From NCBI GenBank assembly GCA_026399205.1, contig JAPLRL010000034.1:1-64000 (forward strand): a stretch of DNA of 64,000 nucleotides, given 5' to 3'. Position numbers and translations under genes: made by a program. Numbering within the stretch: the first letter of the stretch is position 1; each line of letters starts with the position of its first letter. The DNA comes from Gammaproteobacteria bacterium (lineage in GTDB: Bacteria; Pseudomonadota; Gammaproteobacteria; Legionellales; Legionellaceae). Of this stretch, positions 19,681 through 27,564 are shown piece by piece. A model generated the notes under the pieces. The model made no database searches, had not been told where the DNA came from, and saw only the letters and a program-made list of their open reading frames with translations.

Positions 19681-20601
19681 ATGGAGTGTTTTAATCCGAA
19701 CTCAAACATTGATTTCATGGGATTACGATTTTGGACCGCATCATTTTCTGTGATGGTGGTGGTGTTTGCCTTAGTCGCACTATGCTGGAAAGGCTTGGTT
19801 TGGGGACTTGATTTTACCGGGGGCTTGCAGATTGAAGCGCGCTATGAATCGCAACAGGCGAATCTGCCAGATATTCGCGCGCGTCTTTATGCTGCAGGTT
19901 TTCATGAAGCTCAAGTGATGAATTATGGCTCATCTAAAAACGTACTCATCAGCATTGGGCCGCATCATCTGCAAAACCAGACGACATTGGCTGAACAAAT
20001 TATCCAATTGCTGCCAGCTGCTGTGATGCAACGCGTGGATATTGTCGGACCTCAAGTGGGTAAAGAGTTAGCAACCAAAGGGTCGTTGGCTGTACTCATT
20101 GCCATGATTGCTATTTTAATTTACGTCGCCTTTCGTTTTGAATTTCGCTTAGCGGTGAGCGCGGTGGTGGCGTTGATTCACGACCCTATTTTAATTTTAG
20201 GCGTGTTTGCTTTTTTTGGAATAGAATTTGATTTAAAAGCCTTGGCGGGGTTATTGGCGGTGATTGGGTATTCGATCAATGATACGATTGTGGTGTTTGA
20301 TAGAGTGCGGGAAAACTTTATTAAAATGCGTCGAGCCACCCCTTTAGAGATTATGAATAAAGCCATTAACCAGACCCTGTCACGGACCATCATGACGTCG
20401 CTGTTAACGTTGTGTGTGGTATTGGCTTTGCTTATTTATGGGGGGGCGACCATTTTCGGGTTTGCTTTGGCCTTGTTTATTGGTATTGTCATTGGAACCT
20501 ATTCTTCAATTTATGTCGCAGGTGCATTAGCGGTAGTGATGGGATTGAATCGACAAGATTTTTTACCCAATGCACCGAAGTTGGTTGAGGACAGACCTTG
20601 A
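19681..20601 (+). CDS. secF: Protein translocase subunit SecF
   Basis: Partner of SecD; 306 residues, six predicted membrane helices. Landmarks are GLDFTGGLQIEARY (periplasmic conserved block), GYSINDTIVVFDRVRENF in the membrane domain, and NQTLSRTIMTSLLTL. AGGAGAAGGTAA precedes ATG at 19681. The gene ends the lepA-secF run, and a perfect 56-base palindrome follows. Confidence 0.97.
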   Translation: MECFNPNSNIDFMGLRFWTASFSVMVVVFALVALCWKGLVWGLDFTGGLQIEARYESQQANLPDIRARLYAAGFHEAQVMNYGSSKNVLISIGPHHLQNQTTLAEQIIQLLPAAVMQRVDIVGPQVGKELATKGSLAVLIAMIAILIYVAFRFEFRLAVSAVVALIHDPILILGVFAFFGIEFDLKALAGLLAVIGYSINDTIVVFDRVRENFIKMRRATPLEIMNKAINQTLSRTIMTSLLTLCVVLALLIYGGATIFGFALALFIGIVIGTYSSIYVAGALAVVMGLNRQDFLPNAPKLVEDRP

Positions 20602-20632
20602 TTTAATGGTTTAAGCGCTTTTACGAGCCATT

Positions 20633-20688
20633 CGTCATTGCGAAGCCGTAGGTTGGGCCAAGGCCCAACCTACGGCTTCGCAATGACG
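20633..20688. repeat. Perfect 56-base palindrome, GTAGGTTGGGCC family
   Basis: The 27-base arms (starting CGTCATTGCGAAGCCGTAGG) are exact inverted copies separated by AA. The core GTAGGTTGGGCC / GGCCCAACCTAC recurs at 32537, 47204 and 55752. Its position after secF would suit a transcription terminator, though no T-run follows. Confidence 0.92.
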
Positions 20689-20716
20689 GGGGTTGATGCA
20701 ATAGATAGGAGTTGAC

Positions 20717-21385
20717 ATGAAGTCTTTAACTCGCACAGTTAAGCAATTTAAAAAACAAGCTAACCTTGACTTTAAAGCAGCGCTATCAAGACAAGGCTCT
20801 TTGTCTACTTGGCAAGGACACGCTGTCTTCCTCTTGTGCATTGTATTATCTTATTTCTTTCTAGATCGACCTATTGCGGTTTATTGTCATCAACATGCCG
20901 ATGAGTTGTCTAACCTTAACGTGGTGACCCATCTAGGTGGCATCGTAAAATATCTCATTTTGTTTTTGTGCCTAGCTATCATCGCAAAGCTTCGAAAGCA
21001 AATGACCTGGGTGGTTCGTTATGTGTTCTTAATCTGCTGGATCACGGGTATTTATGGCATCTGCGCCATCCTTAAACATCTGCTGGGTAGAGTCAGGCCG
21101 CCTGGGTGGTTTGTTGATCATTTATTTGGCTTTTATGGCCCCTCATTGAAAGATTTATATCACTCTTTCCCATCAGGCCACACCACGATATGGGTCTCAC
21201 TTGCCTGTGGATTTGGGCTGTTTTTTCCAAAACAAGCGAAGTCTTTTTTTGTGATTGCACTCCTTTGCGCATCTACCCGTATTTTGCTAACAGACCATTA
21301 TGTCAGCGATGTGCTAGGCACAATTTATTTAACTTGCATGATATGGTTTTTTGTATTGCATCAATTACAAAAGGAAAGCACATGA
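20717..21385 (+). CDS. PAP2-family phosphatase
   Basis: Membrane phosphatase of the type 2 phosphatidic acid phosphatase superfamily (lipid phosphatases, undecaprenyl-PP phosphatases, LpxE-like enzymes). In 222 residues with about six membrane helices the three motifs are clear: KHLLGRVRPP (motif 1), PSGHTT (motif 2, histidine acid donor) and the third as SxR-like STRILLTDHYVSDVLG with the nucleophile histidine in DHY. The exact lipid substrate cannot be chosen from sequence. Its TGA overlaps the ATG of etfB (ATGA), so the two are translationally coupled despite unrelated roles. Confidence 0.85.
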   Translation: MKSLTRTVKQFKKQANLDFKAALSRQGSLSTWQGHAVFLLCIVLSYFFLDRPIAVYCHQHADELSNLNVVTHLGGIVKYLILFLCLAIIAKLRKQMTWVVRYVFLICWITGIYGICAILKHLLGRVRPPGWFVDHLFGFYGPSLKDLYHSFPSGHTTIWVSLACGFGLFFPKQAKSFFVIALLCASTRILLTDHYVSDVLGTIYLTCMIWFFVLHQLQKEST

Positions 21386-22137
21386 AAATCTTGGTGCCGG
21401 TTAAACGCGTAGTTGATCCTTATGTGAAAATCCGGGTCAAGCCGGATGGCACAGGGGTTGTGACTCAAGATGTGAAAATGGCCATGAACCCCTTTGATGA
21501 AATTGCATTGGAAGAGGCTATTCGTTTAAAAGAAAAAGGACACTGTACTGAAATTATTGTCTTGAGTATTGGGCTATCTATTGCGCAAGAAACTTTACGT
21601 TATGGCTTAGCCTTAGGTGCAGACAGGGCGATACTGATTGAAACTGGAGAGGTCCTTTGTTCTTTAAATATTGCGTCCATCATCAAAAAAATTGCGCTAG
21701 ATGAGCAGGTCGATTTGGTGATGATGGGCAAACAATCTATTGATGGGGATAATAATCAAACCCCACAAATGTTGGCCGCACTCTTAGATTGGCCACAGGC
21801 AACGTATGCTTCTAAAATTCTGATAGAACAGAATGAGGCCATCGTCACGCGCGAAGTAGATGGGGGATTACAAACCATTGCGGTGCAAATTCCAGCAGTC
21901 TTGAGCGTGGATCTTAGACTCAATACACCTCGTTATGCCAGTTTGCCTAATATTATGCAGGCCAAACGCAAGCCGTTATCTGTGGTTGCGTTGACGTCGT
22001 TAGCTTTAGATTTAGCACCTCATCAACAGGTCTTGAAGACCCTGCCGCCTGCTAAAAAGCCACCTGGCATGAGAGTAAATTCAGTCGAAGAATTGGTTGA
22101 TAAACTGCGCTTTGAAGCAAAAGTGATTGAGGGGTAA
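21382..22137 (+). CDS. etfB: Electron transfer flavoprotein beta subunit
   Basis: EtfB binds AMP and, with EtfA, carries electrons from acyl-CoA dehydrogenases to the quinone pool through ETF-QO. About 251 residues beginning MKILVPVKRVVDPYVKIRVK; the beta signature GGLQTIAVQIPAVLSVDLRLNTPRY is recognisable (given here only in part as VDLRLNTPRY). AAGGAAAGCAC precedes ATG at 21382. It is followed by etfA after four bases. Confidence 0.95.
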   Translation: MKILVPVKRVVDPYVKIRVKPDGTGVVTQDVKMAMNPFDEIALEEAIRLKEKGHCTEIIVLSIGLSIAQETLRYGLALGADRAILIETGEVLCSLNIASIIKKIALDEQVDLVMMGKQSIDGDNNQTPQMLAALLDWPQATYASKILIEQNEAIVTREVDGGLQTIAVQIPAVLSVDLRLNTPRYASLPNIMQAKRKPLSVVALTSLALDLAPHQQVLKTLPPAKKPPGMRVNSVEELVDKLRFEAKVIEG

Positions 22138-22141
22138 TGGC

Positions 22142-23074
22142 ATGCAAGTCCTTGTGATGTTAGATCCGGAATTAAAAGTACTCGCGCGTGCGGGTCGTGC
22201 GATGGTTACTGCCGCATTGCAGTTTTCTAGTTCTGTTACGCTGCTGGTGATGGGCGCAGGGCAAGAGGCCTTAGTCAAAGAGGCTGCAGAGATTGCGGGT
22301 GTGAGTGAGGTGCTGTGGGCAACCACAACGAGCGAGCTTGCAGAATCAATCGCCGCTTGTGTGATTGCGCAGGCTGCACCTTATGATGTGATATTAGCCT
22401 CTGCTTCAAGTTATGGAAAAAATAGTTTGCCACGCGTTGCAGCCTCACTGGGCGTGACCCAAGTCTCAGATGTGACTCGCATCATTGATGCAGAGACCTT
22501 CGAGCATCCTATTTATGCGGGTAATGCGATTGAGGTGGTGAAGGTTCTTGATCAGAAAAAAGTATTAAGCATTCGTACAACGGCTTTTCAGCCGACGACA
22601 GGCCAACAACCCGCATGCTCCATAAAAAAACTGGATGGGGCCTTTGATTCACCACGGTCACGTTTTGTTGCCTATGAAGCACATGTTTCAGCGCGGCCTG
22701 AGTTAACCCAAGCCTCCATCGTGGTTTCAGGTGGGAGAGCGCTACAAAGTGCGGAAAAATTTAAACTTATTGAAGAATTGGCCGATAGCTTAGGTGCAGC
22801 AGTCGGCGCGTCACGCGCCGCAGTCGACGCAGGGTTTGTACCCAATGATTATCAGGTGGGTCAAACCGGTAAAGTGGTTGCACCGCAATTATATATCGCA
22901 ATTGGTATTTCAGGTGCGATTCAACATTTAGCGGGGATGCAAGAAGCCAAAGTGATTGTCGCGATTAATAAAGATGAGGATGCACCTATTTTTCAGGTGG
23001 CAACTTATGGGTTAGTGGGGGATTTATTTGAATTGGTTCCTCAATTGATACAGCGTTTAAAAACTGTAAACTAG
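22142..23074 (+). CDS. etfA: Electron transfer flavoprotein alpha subunit
   Basis: FAD-carrying partner of EtfB, about 310 residues. The C-terminal FAD domain is conserved: IVVSGGRALQSAEKFKLIEE, GASRAAVDAGF, QVGQTGKVVAPQLYIAIGIS and GAIQHLAGM. ATG at 22142 gives MQVLVMLDPELK. Presence of etfBA suggests working fatty-acid or amino-acid beta-oxidation, although no dehydrogenase lies in this window. Confidence 0.96.
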   Translation: MQVLVMLDPELKVLARAGRAMVTAALQFSSSVTLLVMGAGQEALVKEAAEIAGVSEVLWATTTSELAESIAACVIAQAAPYDVILASASSYGKNSLPRVAASLGVTQVSDVTRIIDAETFEHPIYAGNAIEVVKVLDQKKVLSIRTTAFQPTTGQQPACSIKKLDGAFDSPRSRFVAYEAHVSARPELTQASIVVSGGRALQSAEKFKLIEELADSLGAAVGASRAAVDAGFVPNDYQVGQTGKVVAPQLYIAIGISGAIQHLAGMQEAKVIVAINKDEDAPIFQVATYGLVGDLFELVPQLIQRLKTVN

Positions 23075-23083
23075 GAGCATAGC

Positions 23084-24199
23084 ATGCTGGTTGGCGTACC
23101 CAAAGAAATTAAGTTACATGAAAGCCGGGTTGGTTTGGTTCCGAATAGTGTGCGAGAGTTGGTTCATGCAGGGGCTCAGGTGATGGTTGAGCGTTCTGCA
23201 GGCATTGGGATTGGCATGACCGATGAAGATTATTTACGAGCGGGCGCTGAAATTGTGGAGACCGCAGATGAAGTGTTTGAACGAGCCTATTTGATCGTTA
23301 AAGTCAAAGAGCCGCAACCGATTGAATGTCGTCGATTGCGTGAGGGACAAACTTTGTTCACCTATTTACATTTAGCACCTGACGCACAGCAAACGCGATT
23401 GTTAAAAGAATCTGGCGTAACGGCCATTGCTTATGAAACCGTGACTCAACCAGGCGGTGGTTTACCCCTTCTTATGCCCATGTCGCAAGTGGCGGGTCGA
23501 TTATCTATTCAAGCTGGCGCTCATGCACTTGAAATGGCACAAGGTGGCGCTGGTTTGTTGTTAGGTGGCGTACCCGGGGTAGCACCTGCAAATGTGTTAG
23601 TCATCGGCGGTGGTGTGGTGGGGCGTCAAGCGGTGCGAATGGCCATTGGATTAGAAGCAAATGTGACGGTGTTAGATACCTCACTACACAGCCTACAAGA
23701 GATGGACGTTCAGTTTGGCTCAAAACTAGTGACGATTTATGCAACTAAAACAGCCTTAGAACAACACGTGGCAAAGGCCGATTTAATTATCGGCGCTGTG
23801 TTGGTCCCTGGTGCTGCGGCCCCCAAATTAGTGACTCGAGACATGTTAAAAACCATGCGACCCGGATCGGTGTTGGTTGACGTTGCGATTGATCAAGGCG
23901 GTTGCTTTGAAACCAGCCGTCCAACCACCCACGCTGAGCCCACCTATGTGGTCGAAAACATGGTGCATTATTGCGTGGCAAACATGCCCGCAGCAGTGCC
24001 CAAGACCTCAACCTTTGCATTAAACAATGCAACCCTCCCGTTTGTGTTAAGCATGGTCACCAAAGGCGTGCGCTTAGCTTTATTAGACGACCCCCATCTC
24101 TTAAATGGCCTCAATGTGCATCACGGCATGATCACCTGCGCAGCAGTAGCCCATGATTTAGGGTATGAATATGTGCGCCCCGTAGATGCATTGCATTAA
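23084..24199 (+). CDS. ald: Alanine dehydrogenase
   Basis: NAD-dependent, reversible deamination of alanine to pyruvate and ammonia. 371 residues, full length. MLVGVPKEIKLHESRVGLVP at the N-terminus contains the substrate-binding Arg; KVKEPQP contains the pyruvate-binding Lys; the Rossmann motif is VIGGGVVGRQAV. It is in line with etfBA (nine bases apart), consistent with use of amino acids as carbon source by an intracellular bacterium. Confidence 0.96.
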   Translation: MLVGVPKEIKLHESRVGLVPNSVRELVHAGAQVMVERSAGIGIGMTDEDYLRAGAEIVETADEVFERAYLIVKVKEPQPIECRRLREGQTLFTYLHLAPDAQQTRLLKESGVTAIAYETVTQPGGGLPLLMPMSQVAGRLSIQAGAHALEMAQGGAGLLLGGVPGVAPANVLVIGGGVVGRQAVRMAIGLEANVTVLDTSLHSLQEMDVQFGSKLVTIYATKTALEQHVAKADLIIGAVLVPGAAAPKLVTRDMLKTMRPGSVLVDVAIDQGGCFETSRPTTHAEPTYVVENMVHYCVANMPAAVPKTSTFALNNATLPFVLSMVTKGVRLALLDDPHLLNGLNVHHGMITCAAVAHDLGYEYVRPVDALH

Positions 24200-24255
24200 G
24201 GAAGGGGAATGATGGGATTTTTGTATGGTTGCTGTATGGTTGTTGTGCGGTCGCT

Positions 24256-24340
24256 GTAGGGTGGACAAAGGAGCCTAACGATGAGCTTTCTGGTTAGTAA
24301 AAAAACATCTGGCGACGTGTCCACCGGTGGCTCGGAGCCG
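24256..24340. repeat. Half copy of the GTAGGGTGG 155-base element
   Basis: GTAGGGTGGACAAAGGAGCC followed by a variable stretch and GGCGACGTGTCCACCGGTGG. Only the left half of the element seen at 16899 and 28727 is present. It lies in the leader of the receiver-domain gene. Confidence 0.8.
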
Positions 24341-24364
24341 CTTATAAAACACTGAAGGACAAAT

Positions 24365-24748
24365 ATGCATATTCTCATCGTAGAAGACACGATCATCGCG
24401 CAGCTCGTATTGAAAAAAGAAATGATAGAAGAAGGCTGCACCGTAGATATCGCCTCTGACGGCCATGAAGCACTAAAAAAAGCACTACAAACCCATTATG
24501 ACTTCATTCTCATGGATGTCGGCCTAGGTGACGGCCCCAACGGATTTGAAGTGACAACGCTCATTAAACAACAAAGCGAACTCAATAAAAACACCCCTAT
24601 TTTTGCTGTCACCGCACACGGCGGTGACACGTATGTTGAAAAGGCGAAAGCAGCAGGAATGGTGCGTTATTTCAACAAACCATTTACGCATGTTGACGCT
24701 CAGTTTGTGATTAATTATGTAAAAAACAAGAGCTCACCATCGCTCTGA
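24365..24748 (+). CDS. Single-domain response regulator (CheY-like)
   Basis: 127 residues, a receiver domain and nothing else. Acidic pocket E7-D8 (LIVEDT), phospho-acceptor D51 in FILMDVGLGDG, switch Thr in FAVTAHGGD and Lys in YFNKPFTH. Without an output domain it must act by protein contact or as a phosphate shuttle. An Hpt-only protein (28256) and a kinase fragment (27158) lie within 4 kb, so it was perhaps part of a multistep relay. The start follows AAGGACAAAT. Confidence 0.88.
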   Translation: MHILIVEDTIIAQLVLKKEMIEEGCTVDIASDGHEALKKALQTHYDFILMDVGLGDGPNGFEVTTLIKQQSELNKNTPIFAVTAHGGDTYVEKAKAAGMVRYFNKPFTHVDAQFVINYVKNKSSPSL

Positions 24749-24820
24749 GCCTTATCAGTTAGCAAGATCTACCCCTTACCCCGCGCCGGAACATAGAGAA
24801 AAAACCGAGACTCATCGCGC

Positions 24821-24897
24821 TCGAATACCCCCTCTCCCTCGCTATAAATTTGAGCAGTATATAGATGTCTTTCGCGGGGGAGGGTTGGGGAGGGGGT
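24821..24897. repeat. Palindromic repeat, CCCTCTCCCGCGC family
   Basis: TCGAATACCCCCTCTCCCTC at the left and CGCGGGGGAGGGTTGGGGAG at the right with a short loop. Same family as 6297, 12087 and 49648. Confidence 0.8.
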
Positions 24898-25014
24898 AAA
24901 GCTACGTTGCTGAAACTCCCCTCGCTAAACCCCACTGCCATTAACTTAAGGAAAAATTTTCCATTCTGGTAAAGGGGTTGGCTTGCCTCATAGAGAAAAA
25001 GTGCCAATGATACC

Positions 25015-25166
25015 GCCCAGTCATTATTTTTGGCCAGAAAGATCGGTGTCTCAGGGGCCTGTCAGTGGGTGGGCGTTTCAGTGCTCGCAGGCTCCGCGCT
25101 GAAACGCCCACCCCCTGCCACCCTTCGATAAAGTCGTGTGCTTAAGGCCAAAAATAATGACTGGGC
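25015..25166. repeat. 152-base nested inverted-repeat element
   Basis: The outer arms are 21-base perfect inverted copies: GCCCAGTCATTATTTTTGGC plus C at the left and its complement ending GACTGGGC at the right. Inside is a second perfect pair, GTGGGCGTTTCAG / CTGAAACGCCCAC. No protein is encoded. It is the main content of the 24749-25289 gap, together with the repeat at 24821, and has no second copy in this window. The shape is that of a MITE or a structured RNA. Confidence 0.75.
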
Positions 25167-25255
25167 TGCACCTTGTTTCATAAGAAAGATTCGTCTGCGC
25201 TCAGGGTCTTAAAGCCTCGTAATTCAGCACAACATATAATGGGCTTTAAAGGATA

Positions 25256-25284
25256 TTGCAATTTTATATAATATTTTGTATAAT
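25256..25284 (+). promoter_or_regulatory. Sigma70-type promoter of the HigBA-type pair
   Basis: TTGCAA and TATAAT are separated by exactly 17 bases, and the -10 box ends five bases before the toxin ATG at 25290. Transcription from it would give a leaderless mRNA, in keeping with the lack of a Shine-Dalgarno sequence there. A second TATAAT at 25267-25272 could give a leader of about ten bases. Confidence 0.5.
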
Positions 25285-25289
25285 TAATT

Positions 25290-25604
25290 ATGAAAGAAAT
25301 AATATGGCTGGGAAGCAGTTATGATGACTTGCTTAAATTTTCAAAACCTGCAAAGCAAGTTGCTGGCTTTAATTTAGATAAATTGCAGCGCGGAATTGAG
25401 CCTCAAGACTGGAAACCTATGGTTTCTATAGGTAAAGGAGTAAAAGAGCTTCGAATTCATTGTGAAAATGAGTATCGAGTCATCTACGTGGCTCAACGTA
25501 TAGAAGGTATTTACATATTACATTCTTTTGTAAAGAAAACAGAAAAAACCAGCTCTAAAGACATTGAACTGGCAAAAAAACGATTTAGAGAAATACCCAT
25601 CTAA
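25290..25604 (+). CDS. higB: RelE/HigB-like toxin (Gp49 family)
   Basis: 104-residue protein resembling the phage-derived Gp49-like HigB toxins, ribosome-dependent mRNA endonucleases. Typical features are IIWLGSSYDDLLKFSKPAKQ at the N-terminus, GKGVKELRIHCENEYRVIYV in the middle, and YILHSFVKKTEKTSSKDIEL with the common F.KK...T....I..A pattern. Toxin first, antitoxin 20 bases downstream, is the HigBA order. The start has no Shine-Dalgarno sequence, which would keep toxin output low. Confidence 0.85.
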   Translation: MKEIIWLGSSYDDLLKFSKPAKQVAGFNLDKLQRGIEPQDWKPMVSIGKGVKELRIHCENEYRVIYVAQRIEGIYILHSFVKKTEKTSSKDIELAKKRFREIPI

Positions 25605-25624
25605 ATGATGAAGGAGTTAATAAA

Positions 25625-25915
25625 ATGAAAGCTCATATCACGAAAGGAAGTGTTTTTGATGATCTCGGCTTTGATGAAGCTGAATCAGAGAATTTAAAAA
25701 TTAGATCATCATTAATGCGTGCCATTGAAAAATATATTTTAGAGAATAATCTTACACAAAAGGCGGCTGCTAAGTTGATGGGCGTTTATCAACCAAGAAT
25801 CAGTGATTTGATACAAGGAAAGATTGATAAATTTACTATTGATATGCTTGTTAACATGTTATCAAAAGCTCATGTGACGATATCATTGGTTATTGATGAT
25901 CGGATTGCAGCTTAA
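25625..25915 (+). CDS. higA: XRE-type antitoxin (HigA-like)
   Basis: 96 residues with a helix-turn-helix of the XRE type: NNLTQKAAAKLMGVYQPRIS followed by DLIQGKIDKFTIDMLVNML. It should bind the upstream toxin and repress the promoter near 25256. AAGGAG eight bases before ATG at 25625 is a strong ribosome binding site, in contrast to the toxin, giving antitoxin excess. Confidence 0.87.
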   Translation: MKAHITKGSVFDDLGFDEAESENLKIRSSLMRAIEKYILENNLTQKAAAKLMGVYQPRISDLIQGKIDKFTIDMLVNMLSKAHVTISLVIDDRIAA

Positions 25916-26068
25916 CCCAGGTTCCTTTCCAAGCGAAGCGAAGAGATTTAATTTTTGCGTTGTTCGATTGTCCATCACACGATCTTGTCCAGTCAACGCA
26001 CCGCCCAAGTTATCCCGCAAAGAATCGTCTATAGTAGCTTGTAAATCAGCGTCTAGTTTTTTCATCAT
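25883..26068 (-). CDS. Small ORF with good ribosome binding site, probably a truncated gene
   Basis: About 61 residues starting MMKKLDADLQATIDDSLRDN. AGGAG lies eight bases before the second of two adjacent ATGs, which argues that the first 35-40 codons belonged to a real gene. The last residues are antisense to the end of the antitoxin gene, so the original 3' end has probably been lost. No family recognised. Confidence 0.3.
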   Translation of the reverse strand: MMKKLDADLQATIDDSLRDNLGGALTGQDRVMDNRTTQKLNLFASLGKEPGLSCNPIINNQ

Positions 26069-26187
26069 CACATCTCCTAGATAGGACCTAATTTAATTAT
26101 AGACTAAGACTAAATGTATCGTATTAAAATCTAAAAACGTACGTACATAAAAACGTACGTCACTCGTTATTCAGCTTATAACTCTCA

Positions 26188-26258
26188 AGTACGCTTGCGA
26201 ACGGCTCTCGCTTTATTTGTACCTTGCTTTTGGAGCGGCCGTTGGTTGATGACATGAC
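26188..26258 (+). repeat. Duplicated 3' end of a histidine kinase gene
   Basis: Bases 26188-26237 match 27401-27450 with one difference in 50 (starting AGTACGCTTGCGAA, ending TTTTGGAGCG), and looser similarity continues about 20 bases. The second copy is the end of the kinase remnant. The two copies flank the cyclodipeptide synthase gene as direct repeats. The rest of 26069-26397 shows no gene. Confidence 0.85.
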
Positions 26259-26397
26259 CGCCCGCGGACAATCCATCATTGCACATTCTATCGATGCCCC
26301 ATTTGTCGACCACTCACTTGTCAGACCACTCACTTTGATTGATTATACATTACTATGATACAATATTGCTCTAGGTCATTGACTAGCTGGATCGTGT

Positions 26398-27156
26398 GTG
26401 GGAAAGATTAAGGCAGTATATCGATATATTGATGAGATGAATCGGGAAAAATTCAAGCAGGCTCAATGTCTATTAACGATCAGCGTTGGGCAAGAGGTGC
26501 ATGAAGATGAAAAATTTGAAGCAACCATTCAACTGATTAATACAACCTTTCGATCATGTATTATGCTTGTGGATGATACATTGCAAAGACACACGATGGC
26601 GATTAATCAAATAAAATCTCCCCAAGATTTACAGGCCACCTCATTAGATGAAGGAAATCAATGGCTGGTTCGAAATGAAAAATATTTTAGCCAATTAAAC
26701 AATCTTAGTAAGATAATACGATGGGACATGTGGTTGAAACATGAACAATACGAGAGAAATCAAAATATCATTAAACAGCTTATTGAGGATGATATCGTCT
26801 ATAAAAAATTATTTCATATCACTATCGATGAGTTTTTAACAAGATATGTTTCAAGAGTGGCAGCGGGATCATACTTTAATTATGAGAGAGCATATCAACT
26901 TTGTTTGGATTATTTGATCGAAGAGTGTACTGCGATGACGCTATGGCCCGAACTTAACTGTCATTTTGAGGTATATCCGAGTCGACGCAACCCCGTCATG
27001 GATGAAACACATAAGCGATTTGTCTTGCCAGAGTACCCAAATTTACTACACGCCGTTGCAGTGAAATTTAAAAATAGAAAGCAATTGAAACCACAACACT
27101 TCAAAACCTTAGAAATTGACTATAATAAAATAAGGGATACTCGCGAGTTAGCATAA
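26398..27156 (+). CDS. tRNA-dependent cyclodipeptide synthase (predicted XYP type)
   Basis: CDPSs take two aminoacyl-tRNAs and make a cyclic dipeptide (2,5-diketopiperazine). The 252-residue length fits. LLTISVGQEVHEDEKFEATI holds the catalytic serine (S29) in the ISVG motif, followed by FRSCIMLVDDTLQRHTM. DYLIEECTAM supplies the paired Tyr and Glu four residues apart (Y172, E176), and FEVYPSRRNP has Tyr-Pro (193-194), the mark of the XYP subfamily. GTG at 26398 is the first usable start after a stop at 26380; no clear Shine-Dalgarno sequence. The DNA is AT-richer than its neighbours, and it ends one base before a truncated kinase frame. No tailoring enzyme is adjacent. Confidence 0.85.
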   Translation: MGKIKAVYRYIDEMNREKFKQAQCLLTISVGQEVHEDEKFEATIQLINTTFRSCIMLVDDTLQRHTMAINQIKSPQDLQATSLDEGNQWLVRNEKYFSQLNNLSKIIRWDMWLKHEQYERNQNIIKQLIEDDIVYKKLFHITIDEFLTRYVSRVAAGSYFNYERAYQLCLDYLIEECTAMTLWPELNCHFEVYPSRRNPVMDETHKRFVLPEYPNLLHAVAVKFKNRKQLKPQHFKTLEIDYNKIRDTRELA

Positions 27157-27157
27157 T

Positions 27158-27496
27158 ACCGAAAAAGGTCGGGTTGATGTTGAGGTGAAATTGGCAAAGG
27201 AAGTAGATGACAAGCATCTGGTGGTTCAGATTATTGTGTCTGATACGGGGATTGGGATTGATGAAGATAAACAGCAATTAATTTATGAGAAATTTTATCG
27301 AGTTTCGCCTGCAAATCATAATAAATATACGGGGGCAGGGCTTGGGTTATATACCGTGAAGGAACTGATGGCTGATTTAAATGGTGAAATTGAAGTGGTG
27401 AGTACGCTTGCGAAGGGCTCTCGCTTTATTTGTACCTTGCTTTTGGAGCGCCCCTTGGTGGATGAGATTAATGATATAGAGGAGAGTGGGCACTAG
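27158..27496 (+). pseudogene. Histidine kinase remnant (HATPase C-terminal half)
   Basis: The open frame begins in mid-domain with TEKGRVDVEVKLAKEVDD, immediately after the cyclodipeptide synthase stop codon. It keeps the G1 box (SDTGIGID) and G2 box (YTGAGLGLYTVKELM), ending GSRFICTLLLERPL. The dimerisation domain with the phosphorylated His, and the N box, are missing, so it cannot act as a kinase. It could be translated from TTG or GTG codons near 27180, but a free ATP-binding fragment is unlikely to be functional. Confidence 0.85.
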
Positions 27497-27564
27497 ACAA
27501 TTCTAACTGATTTTTTTTCAATACAGGGCCTACGCATGAAAAAAAGCTTGGGAAAGTAGCTTTC

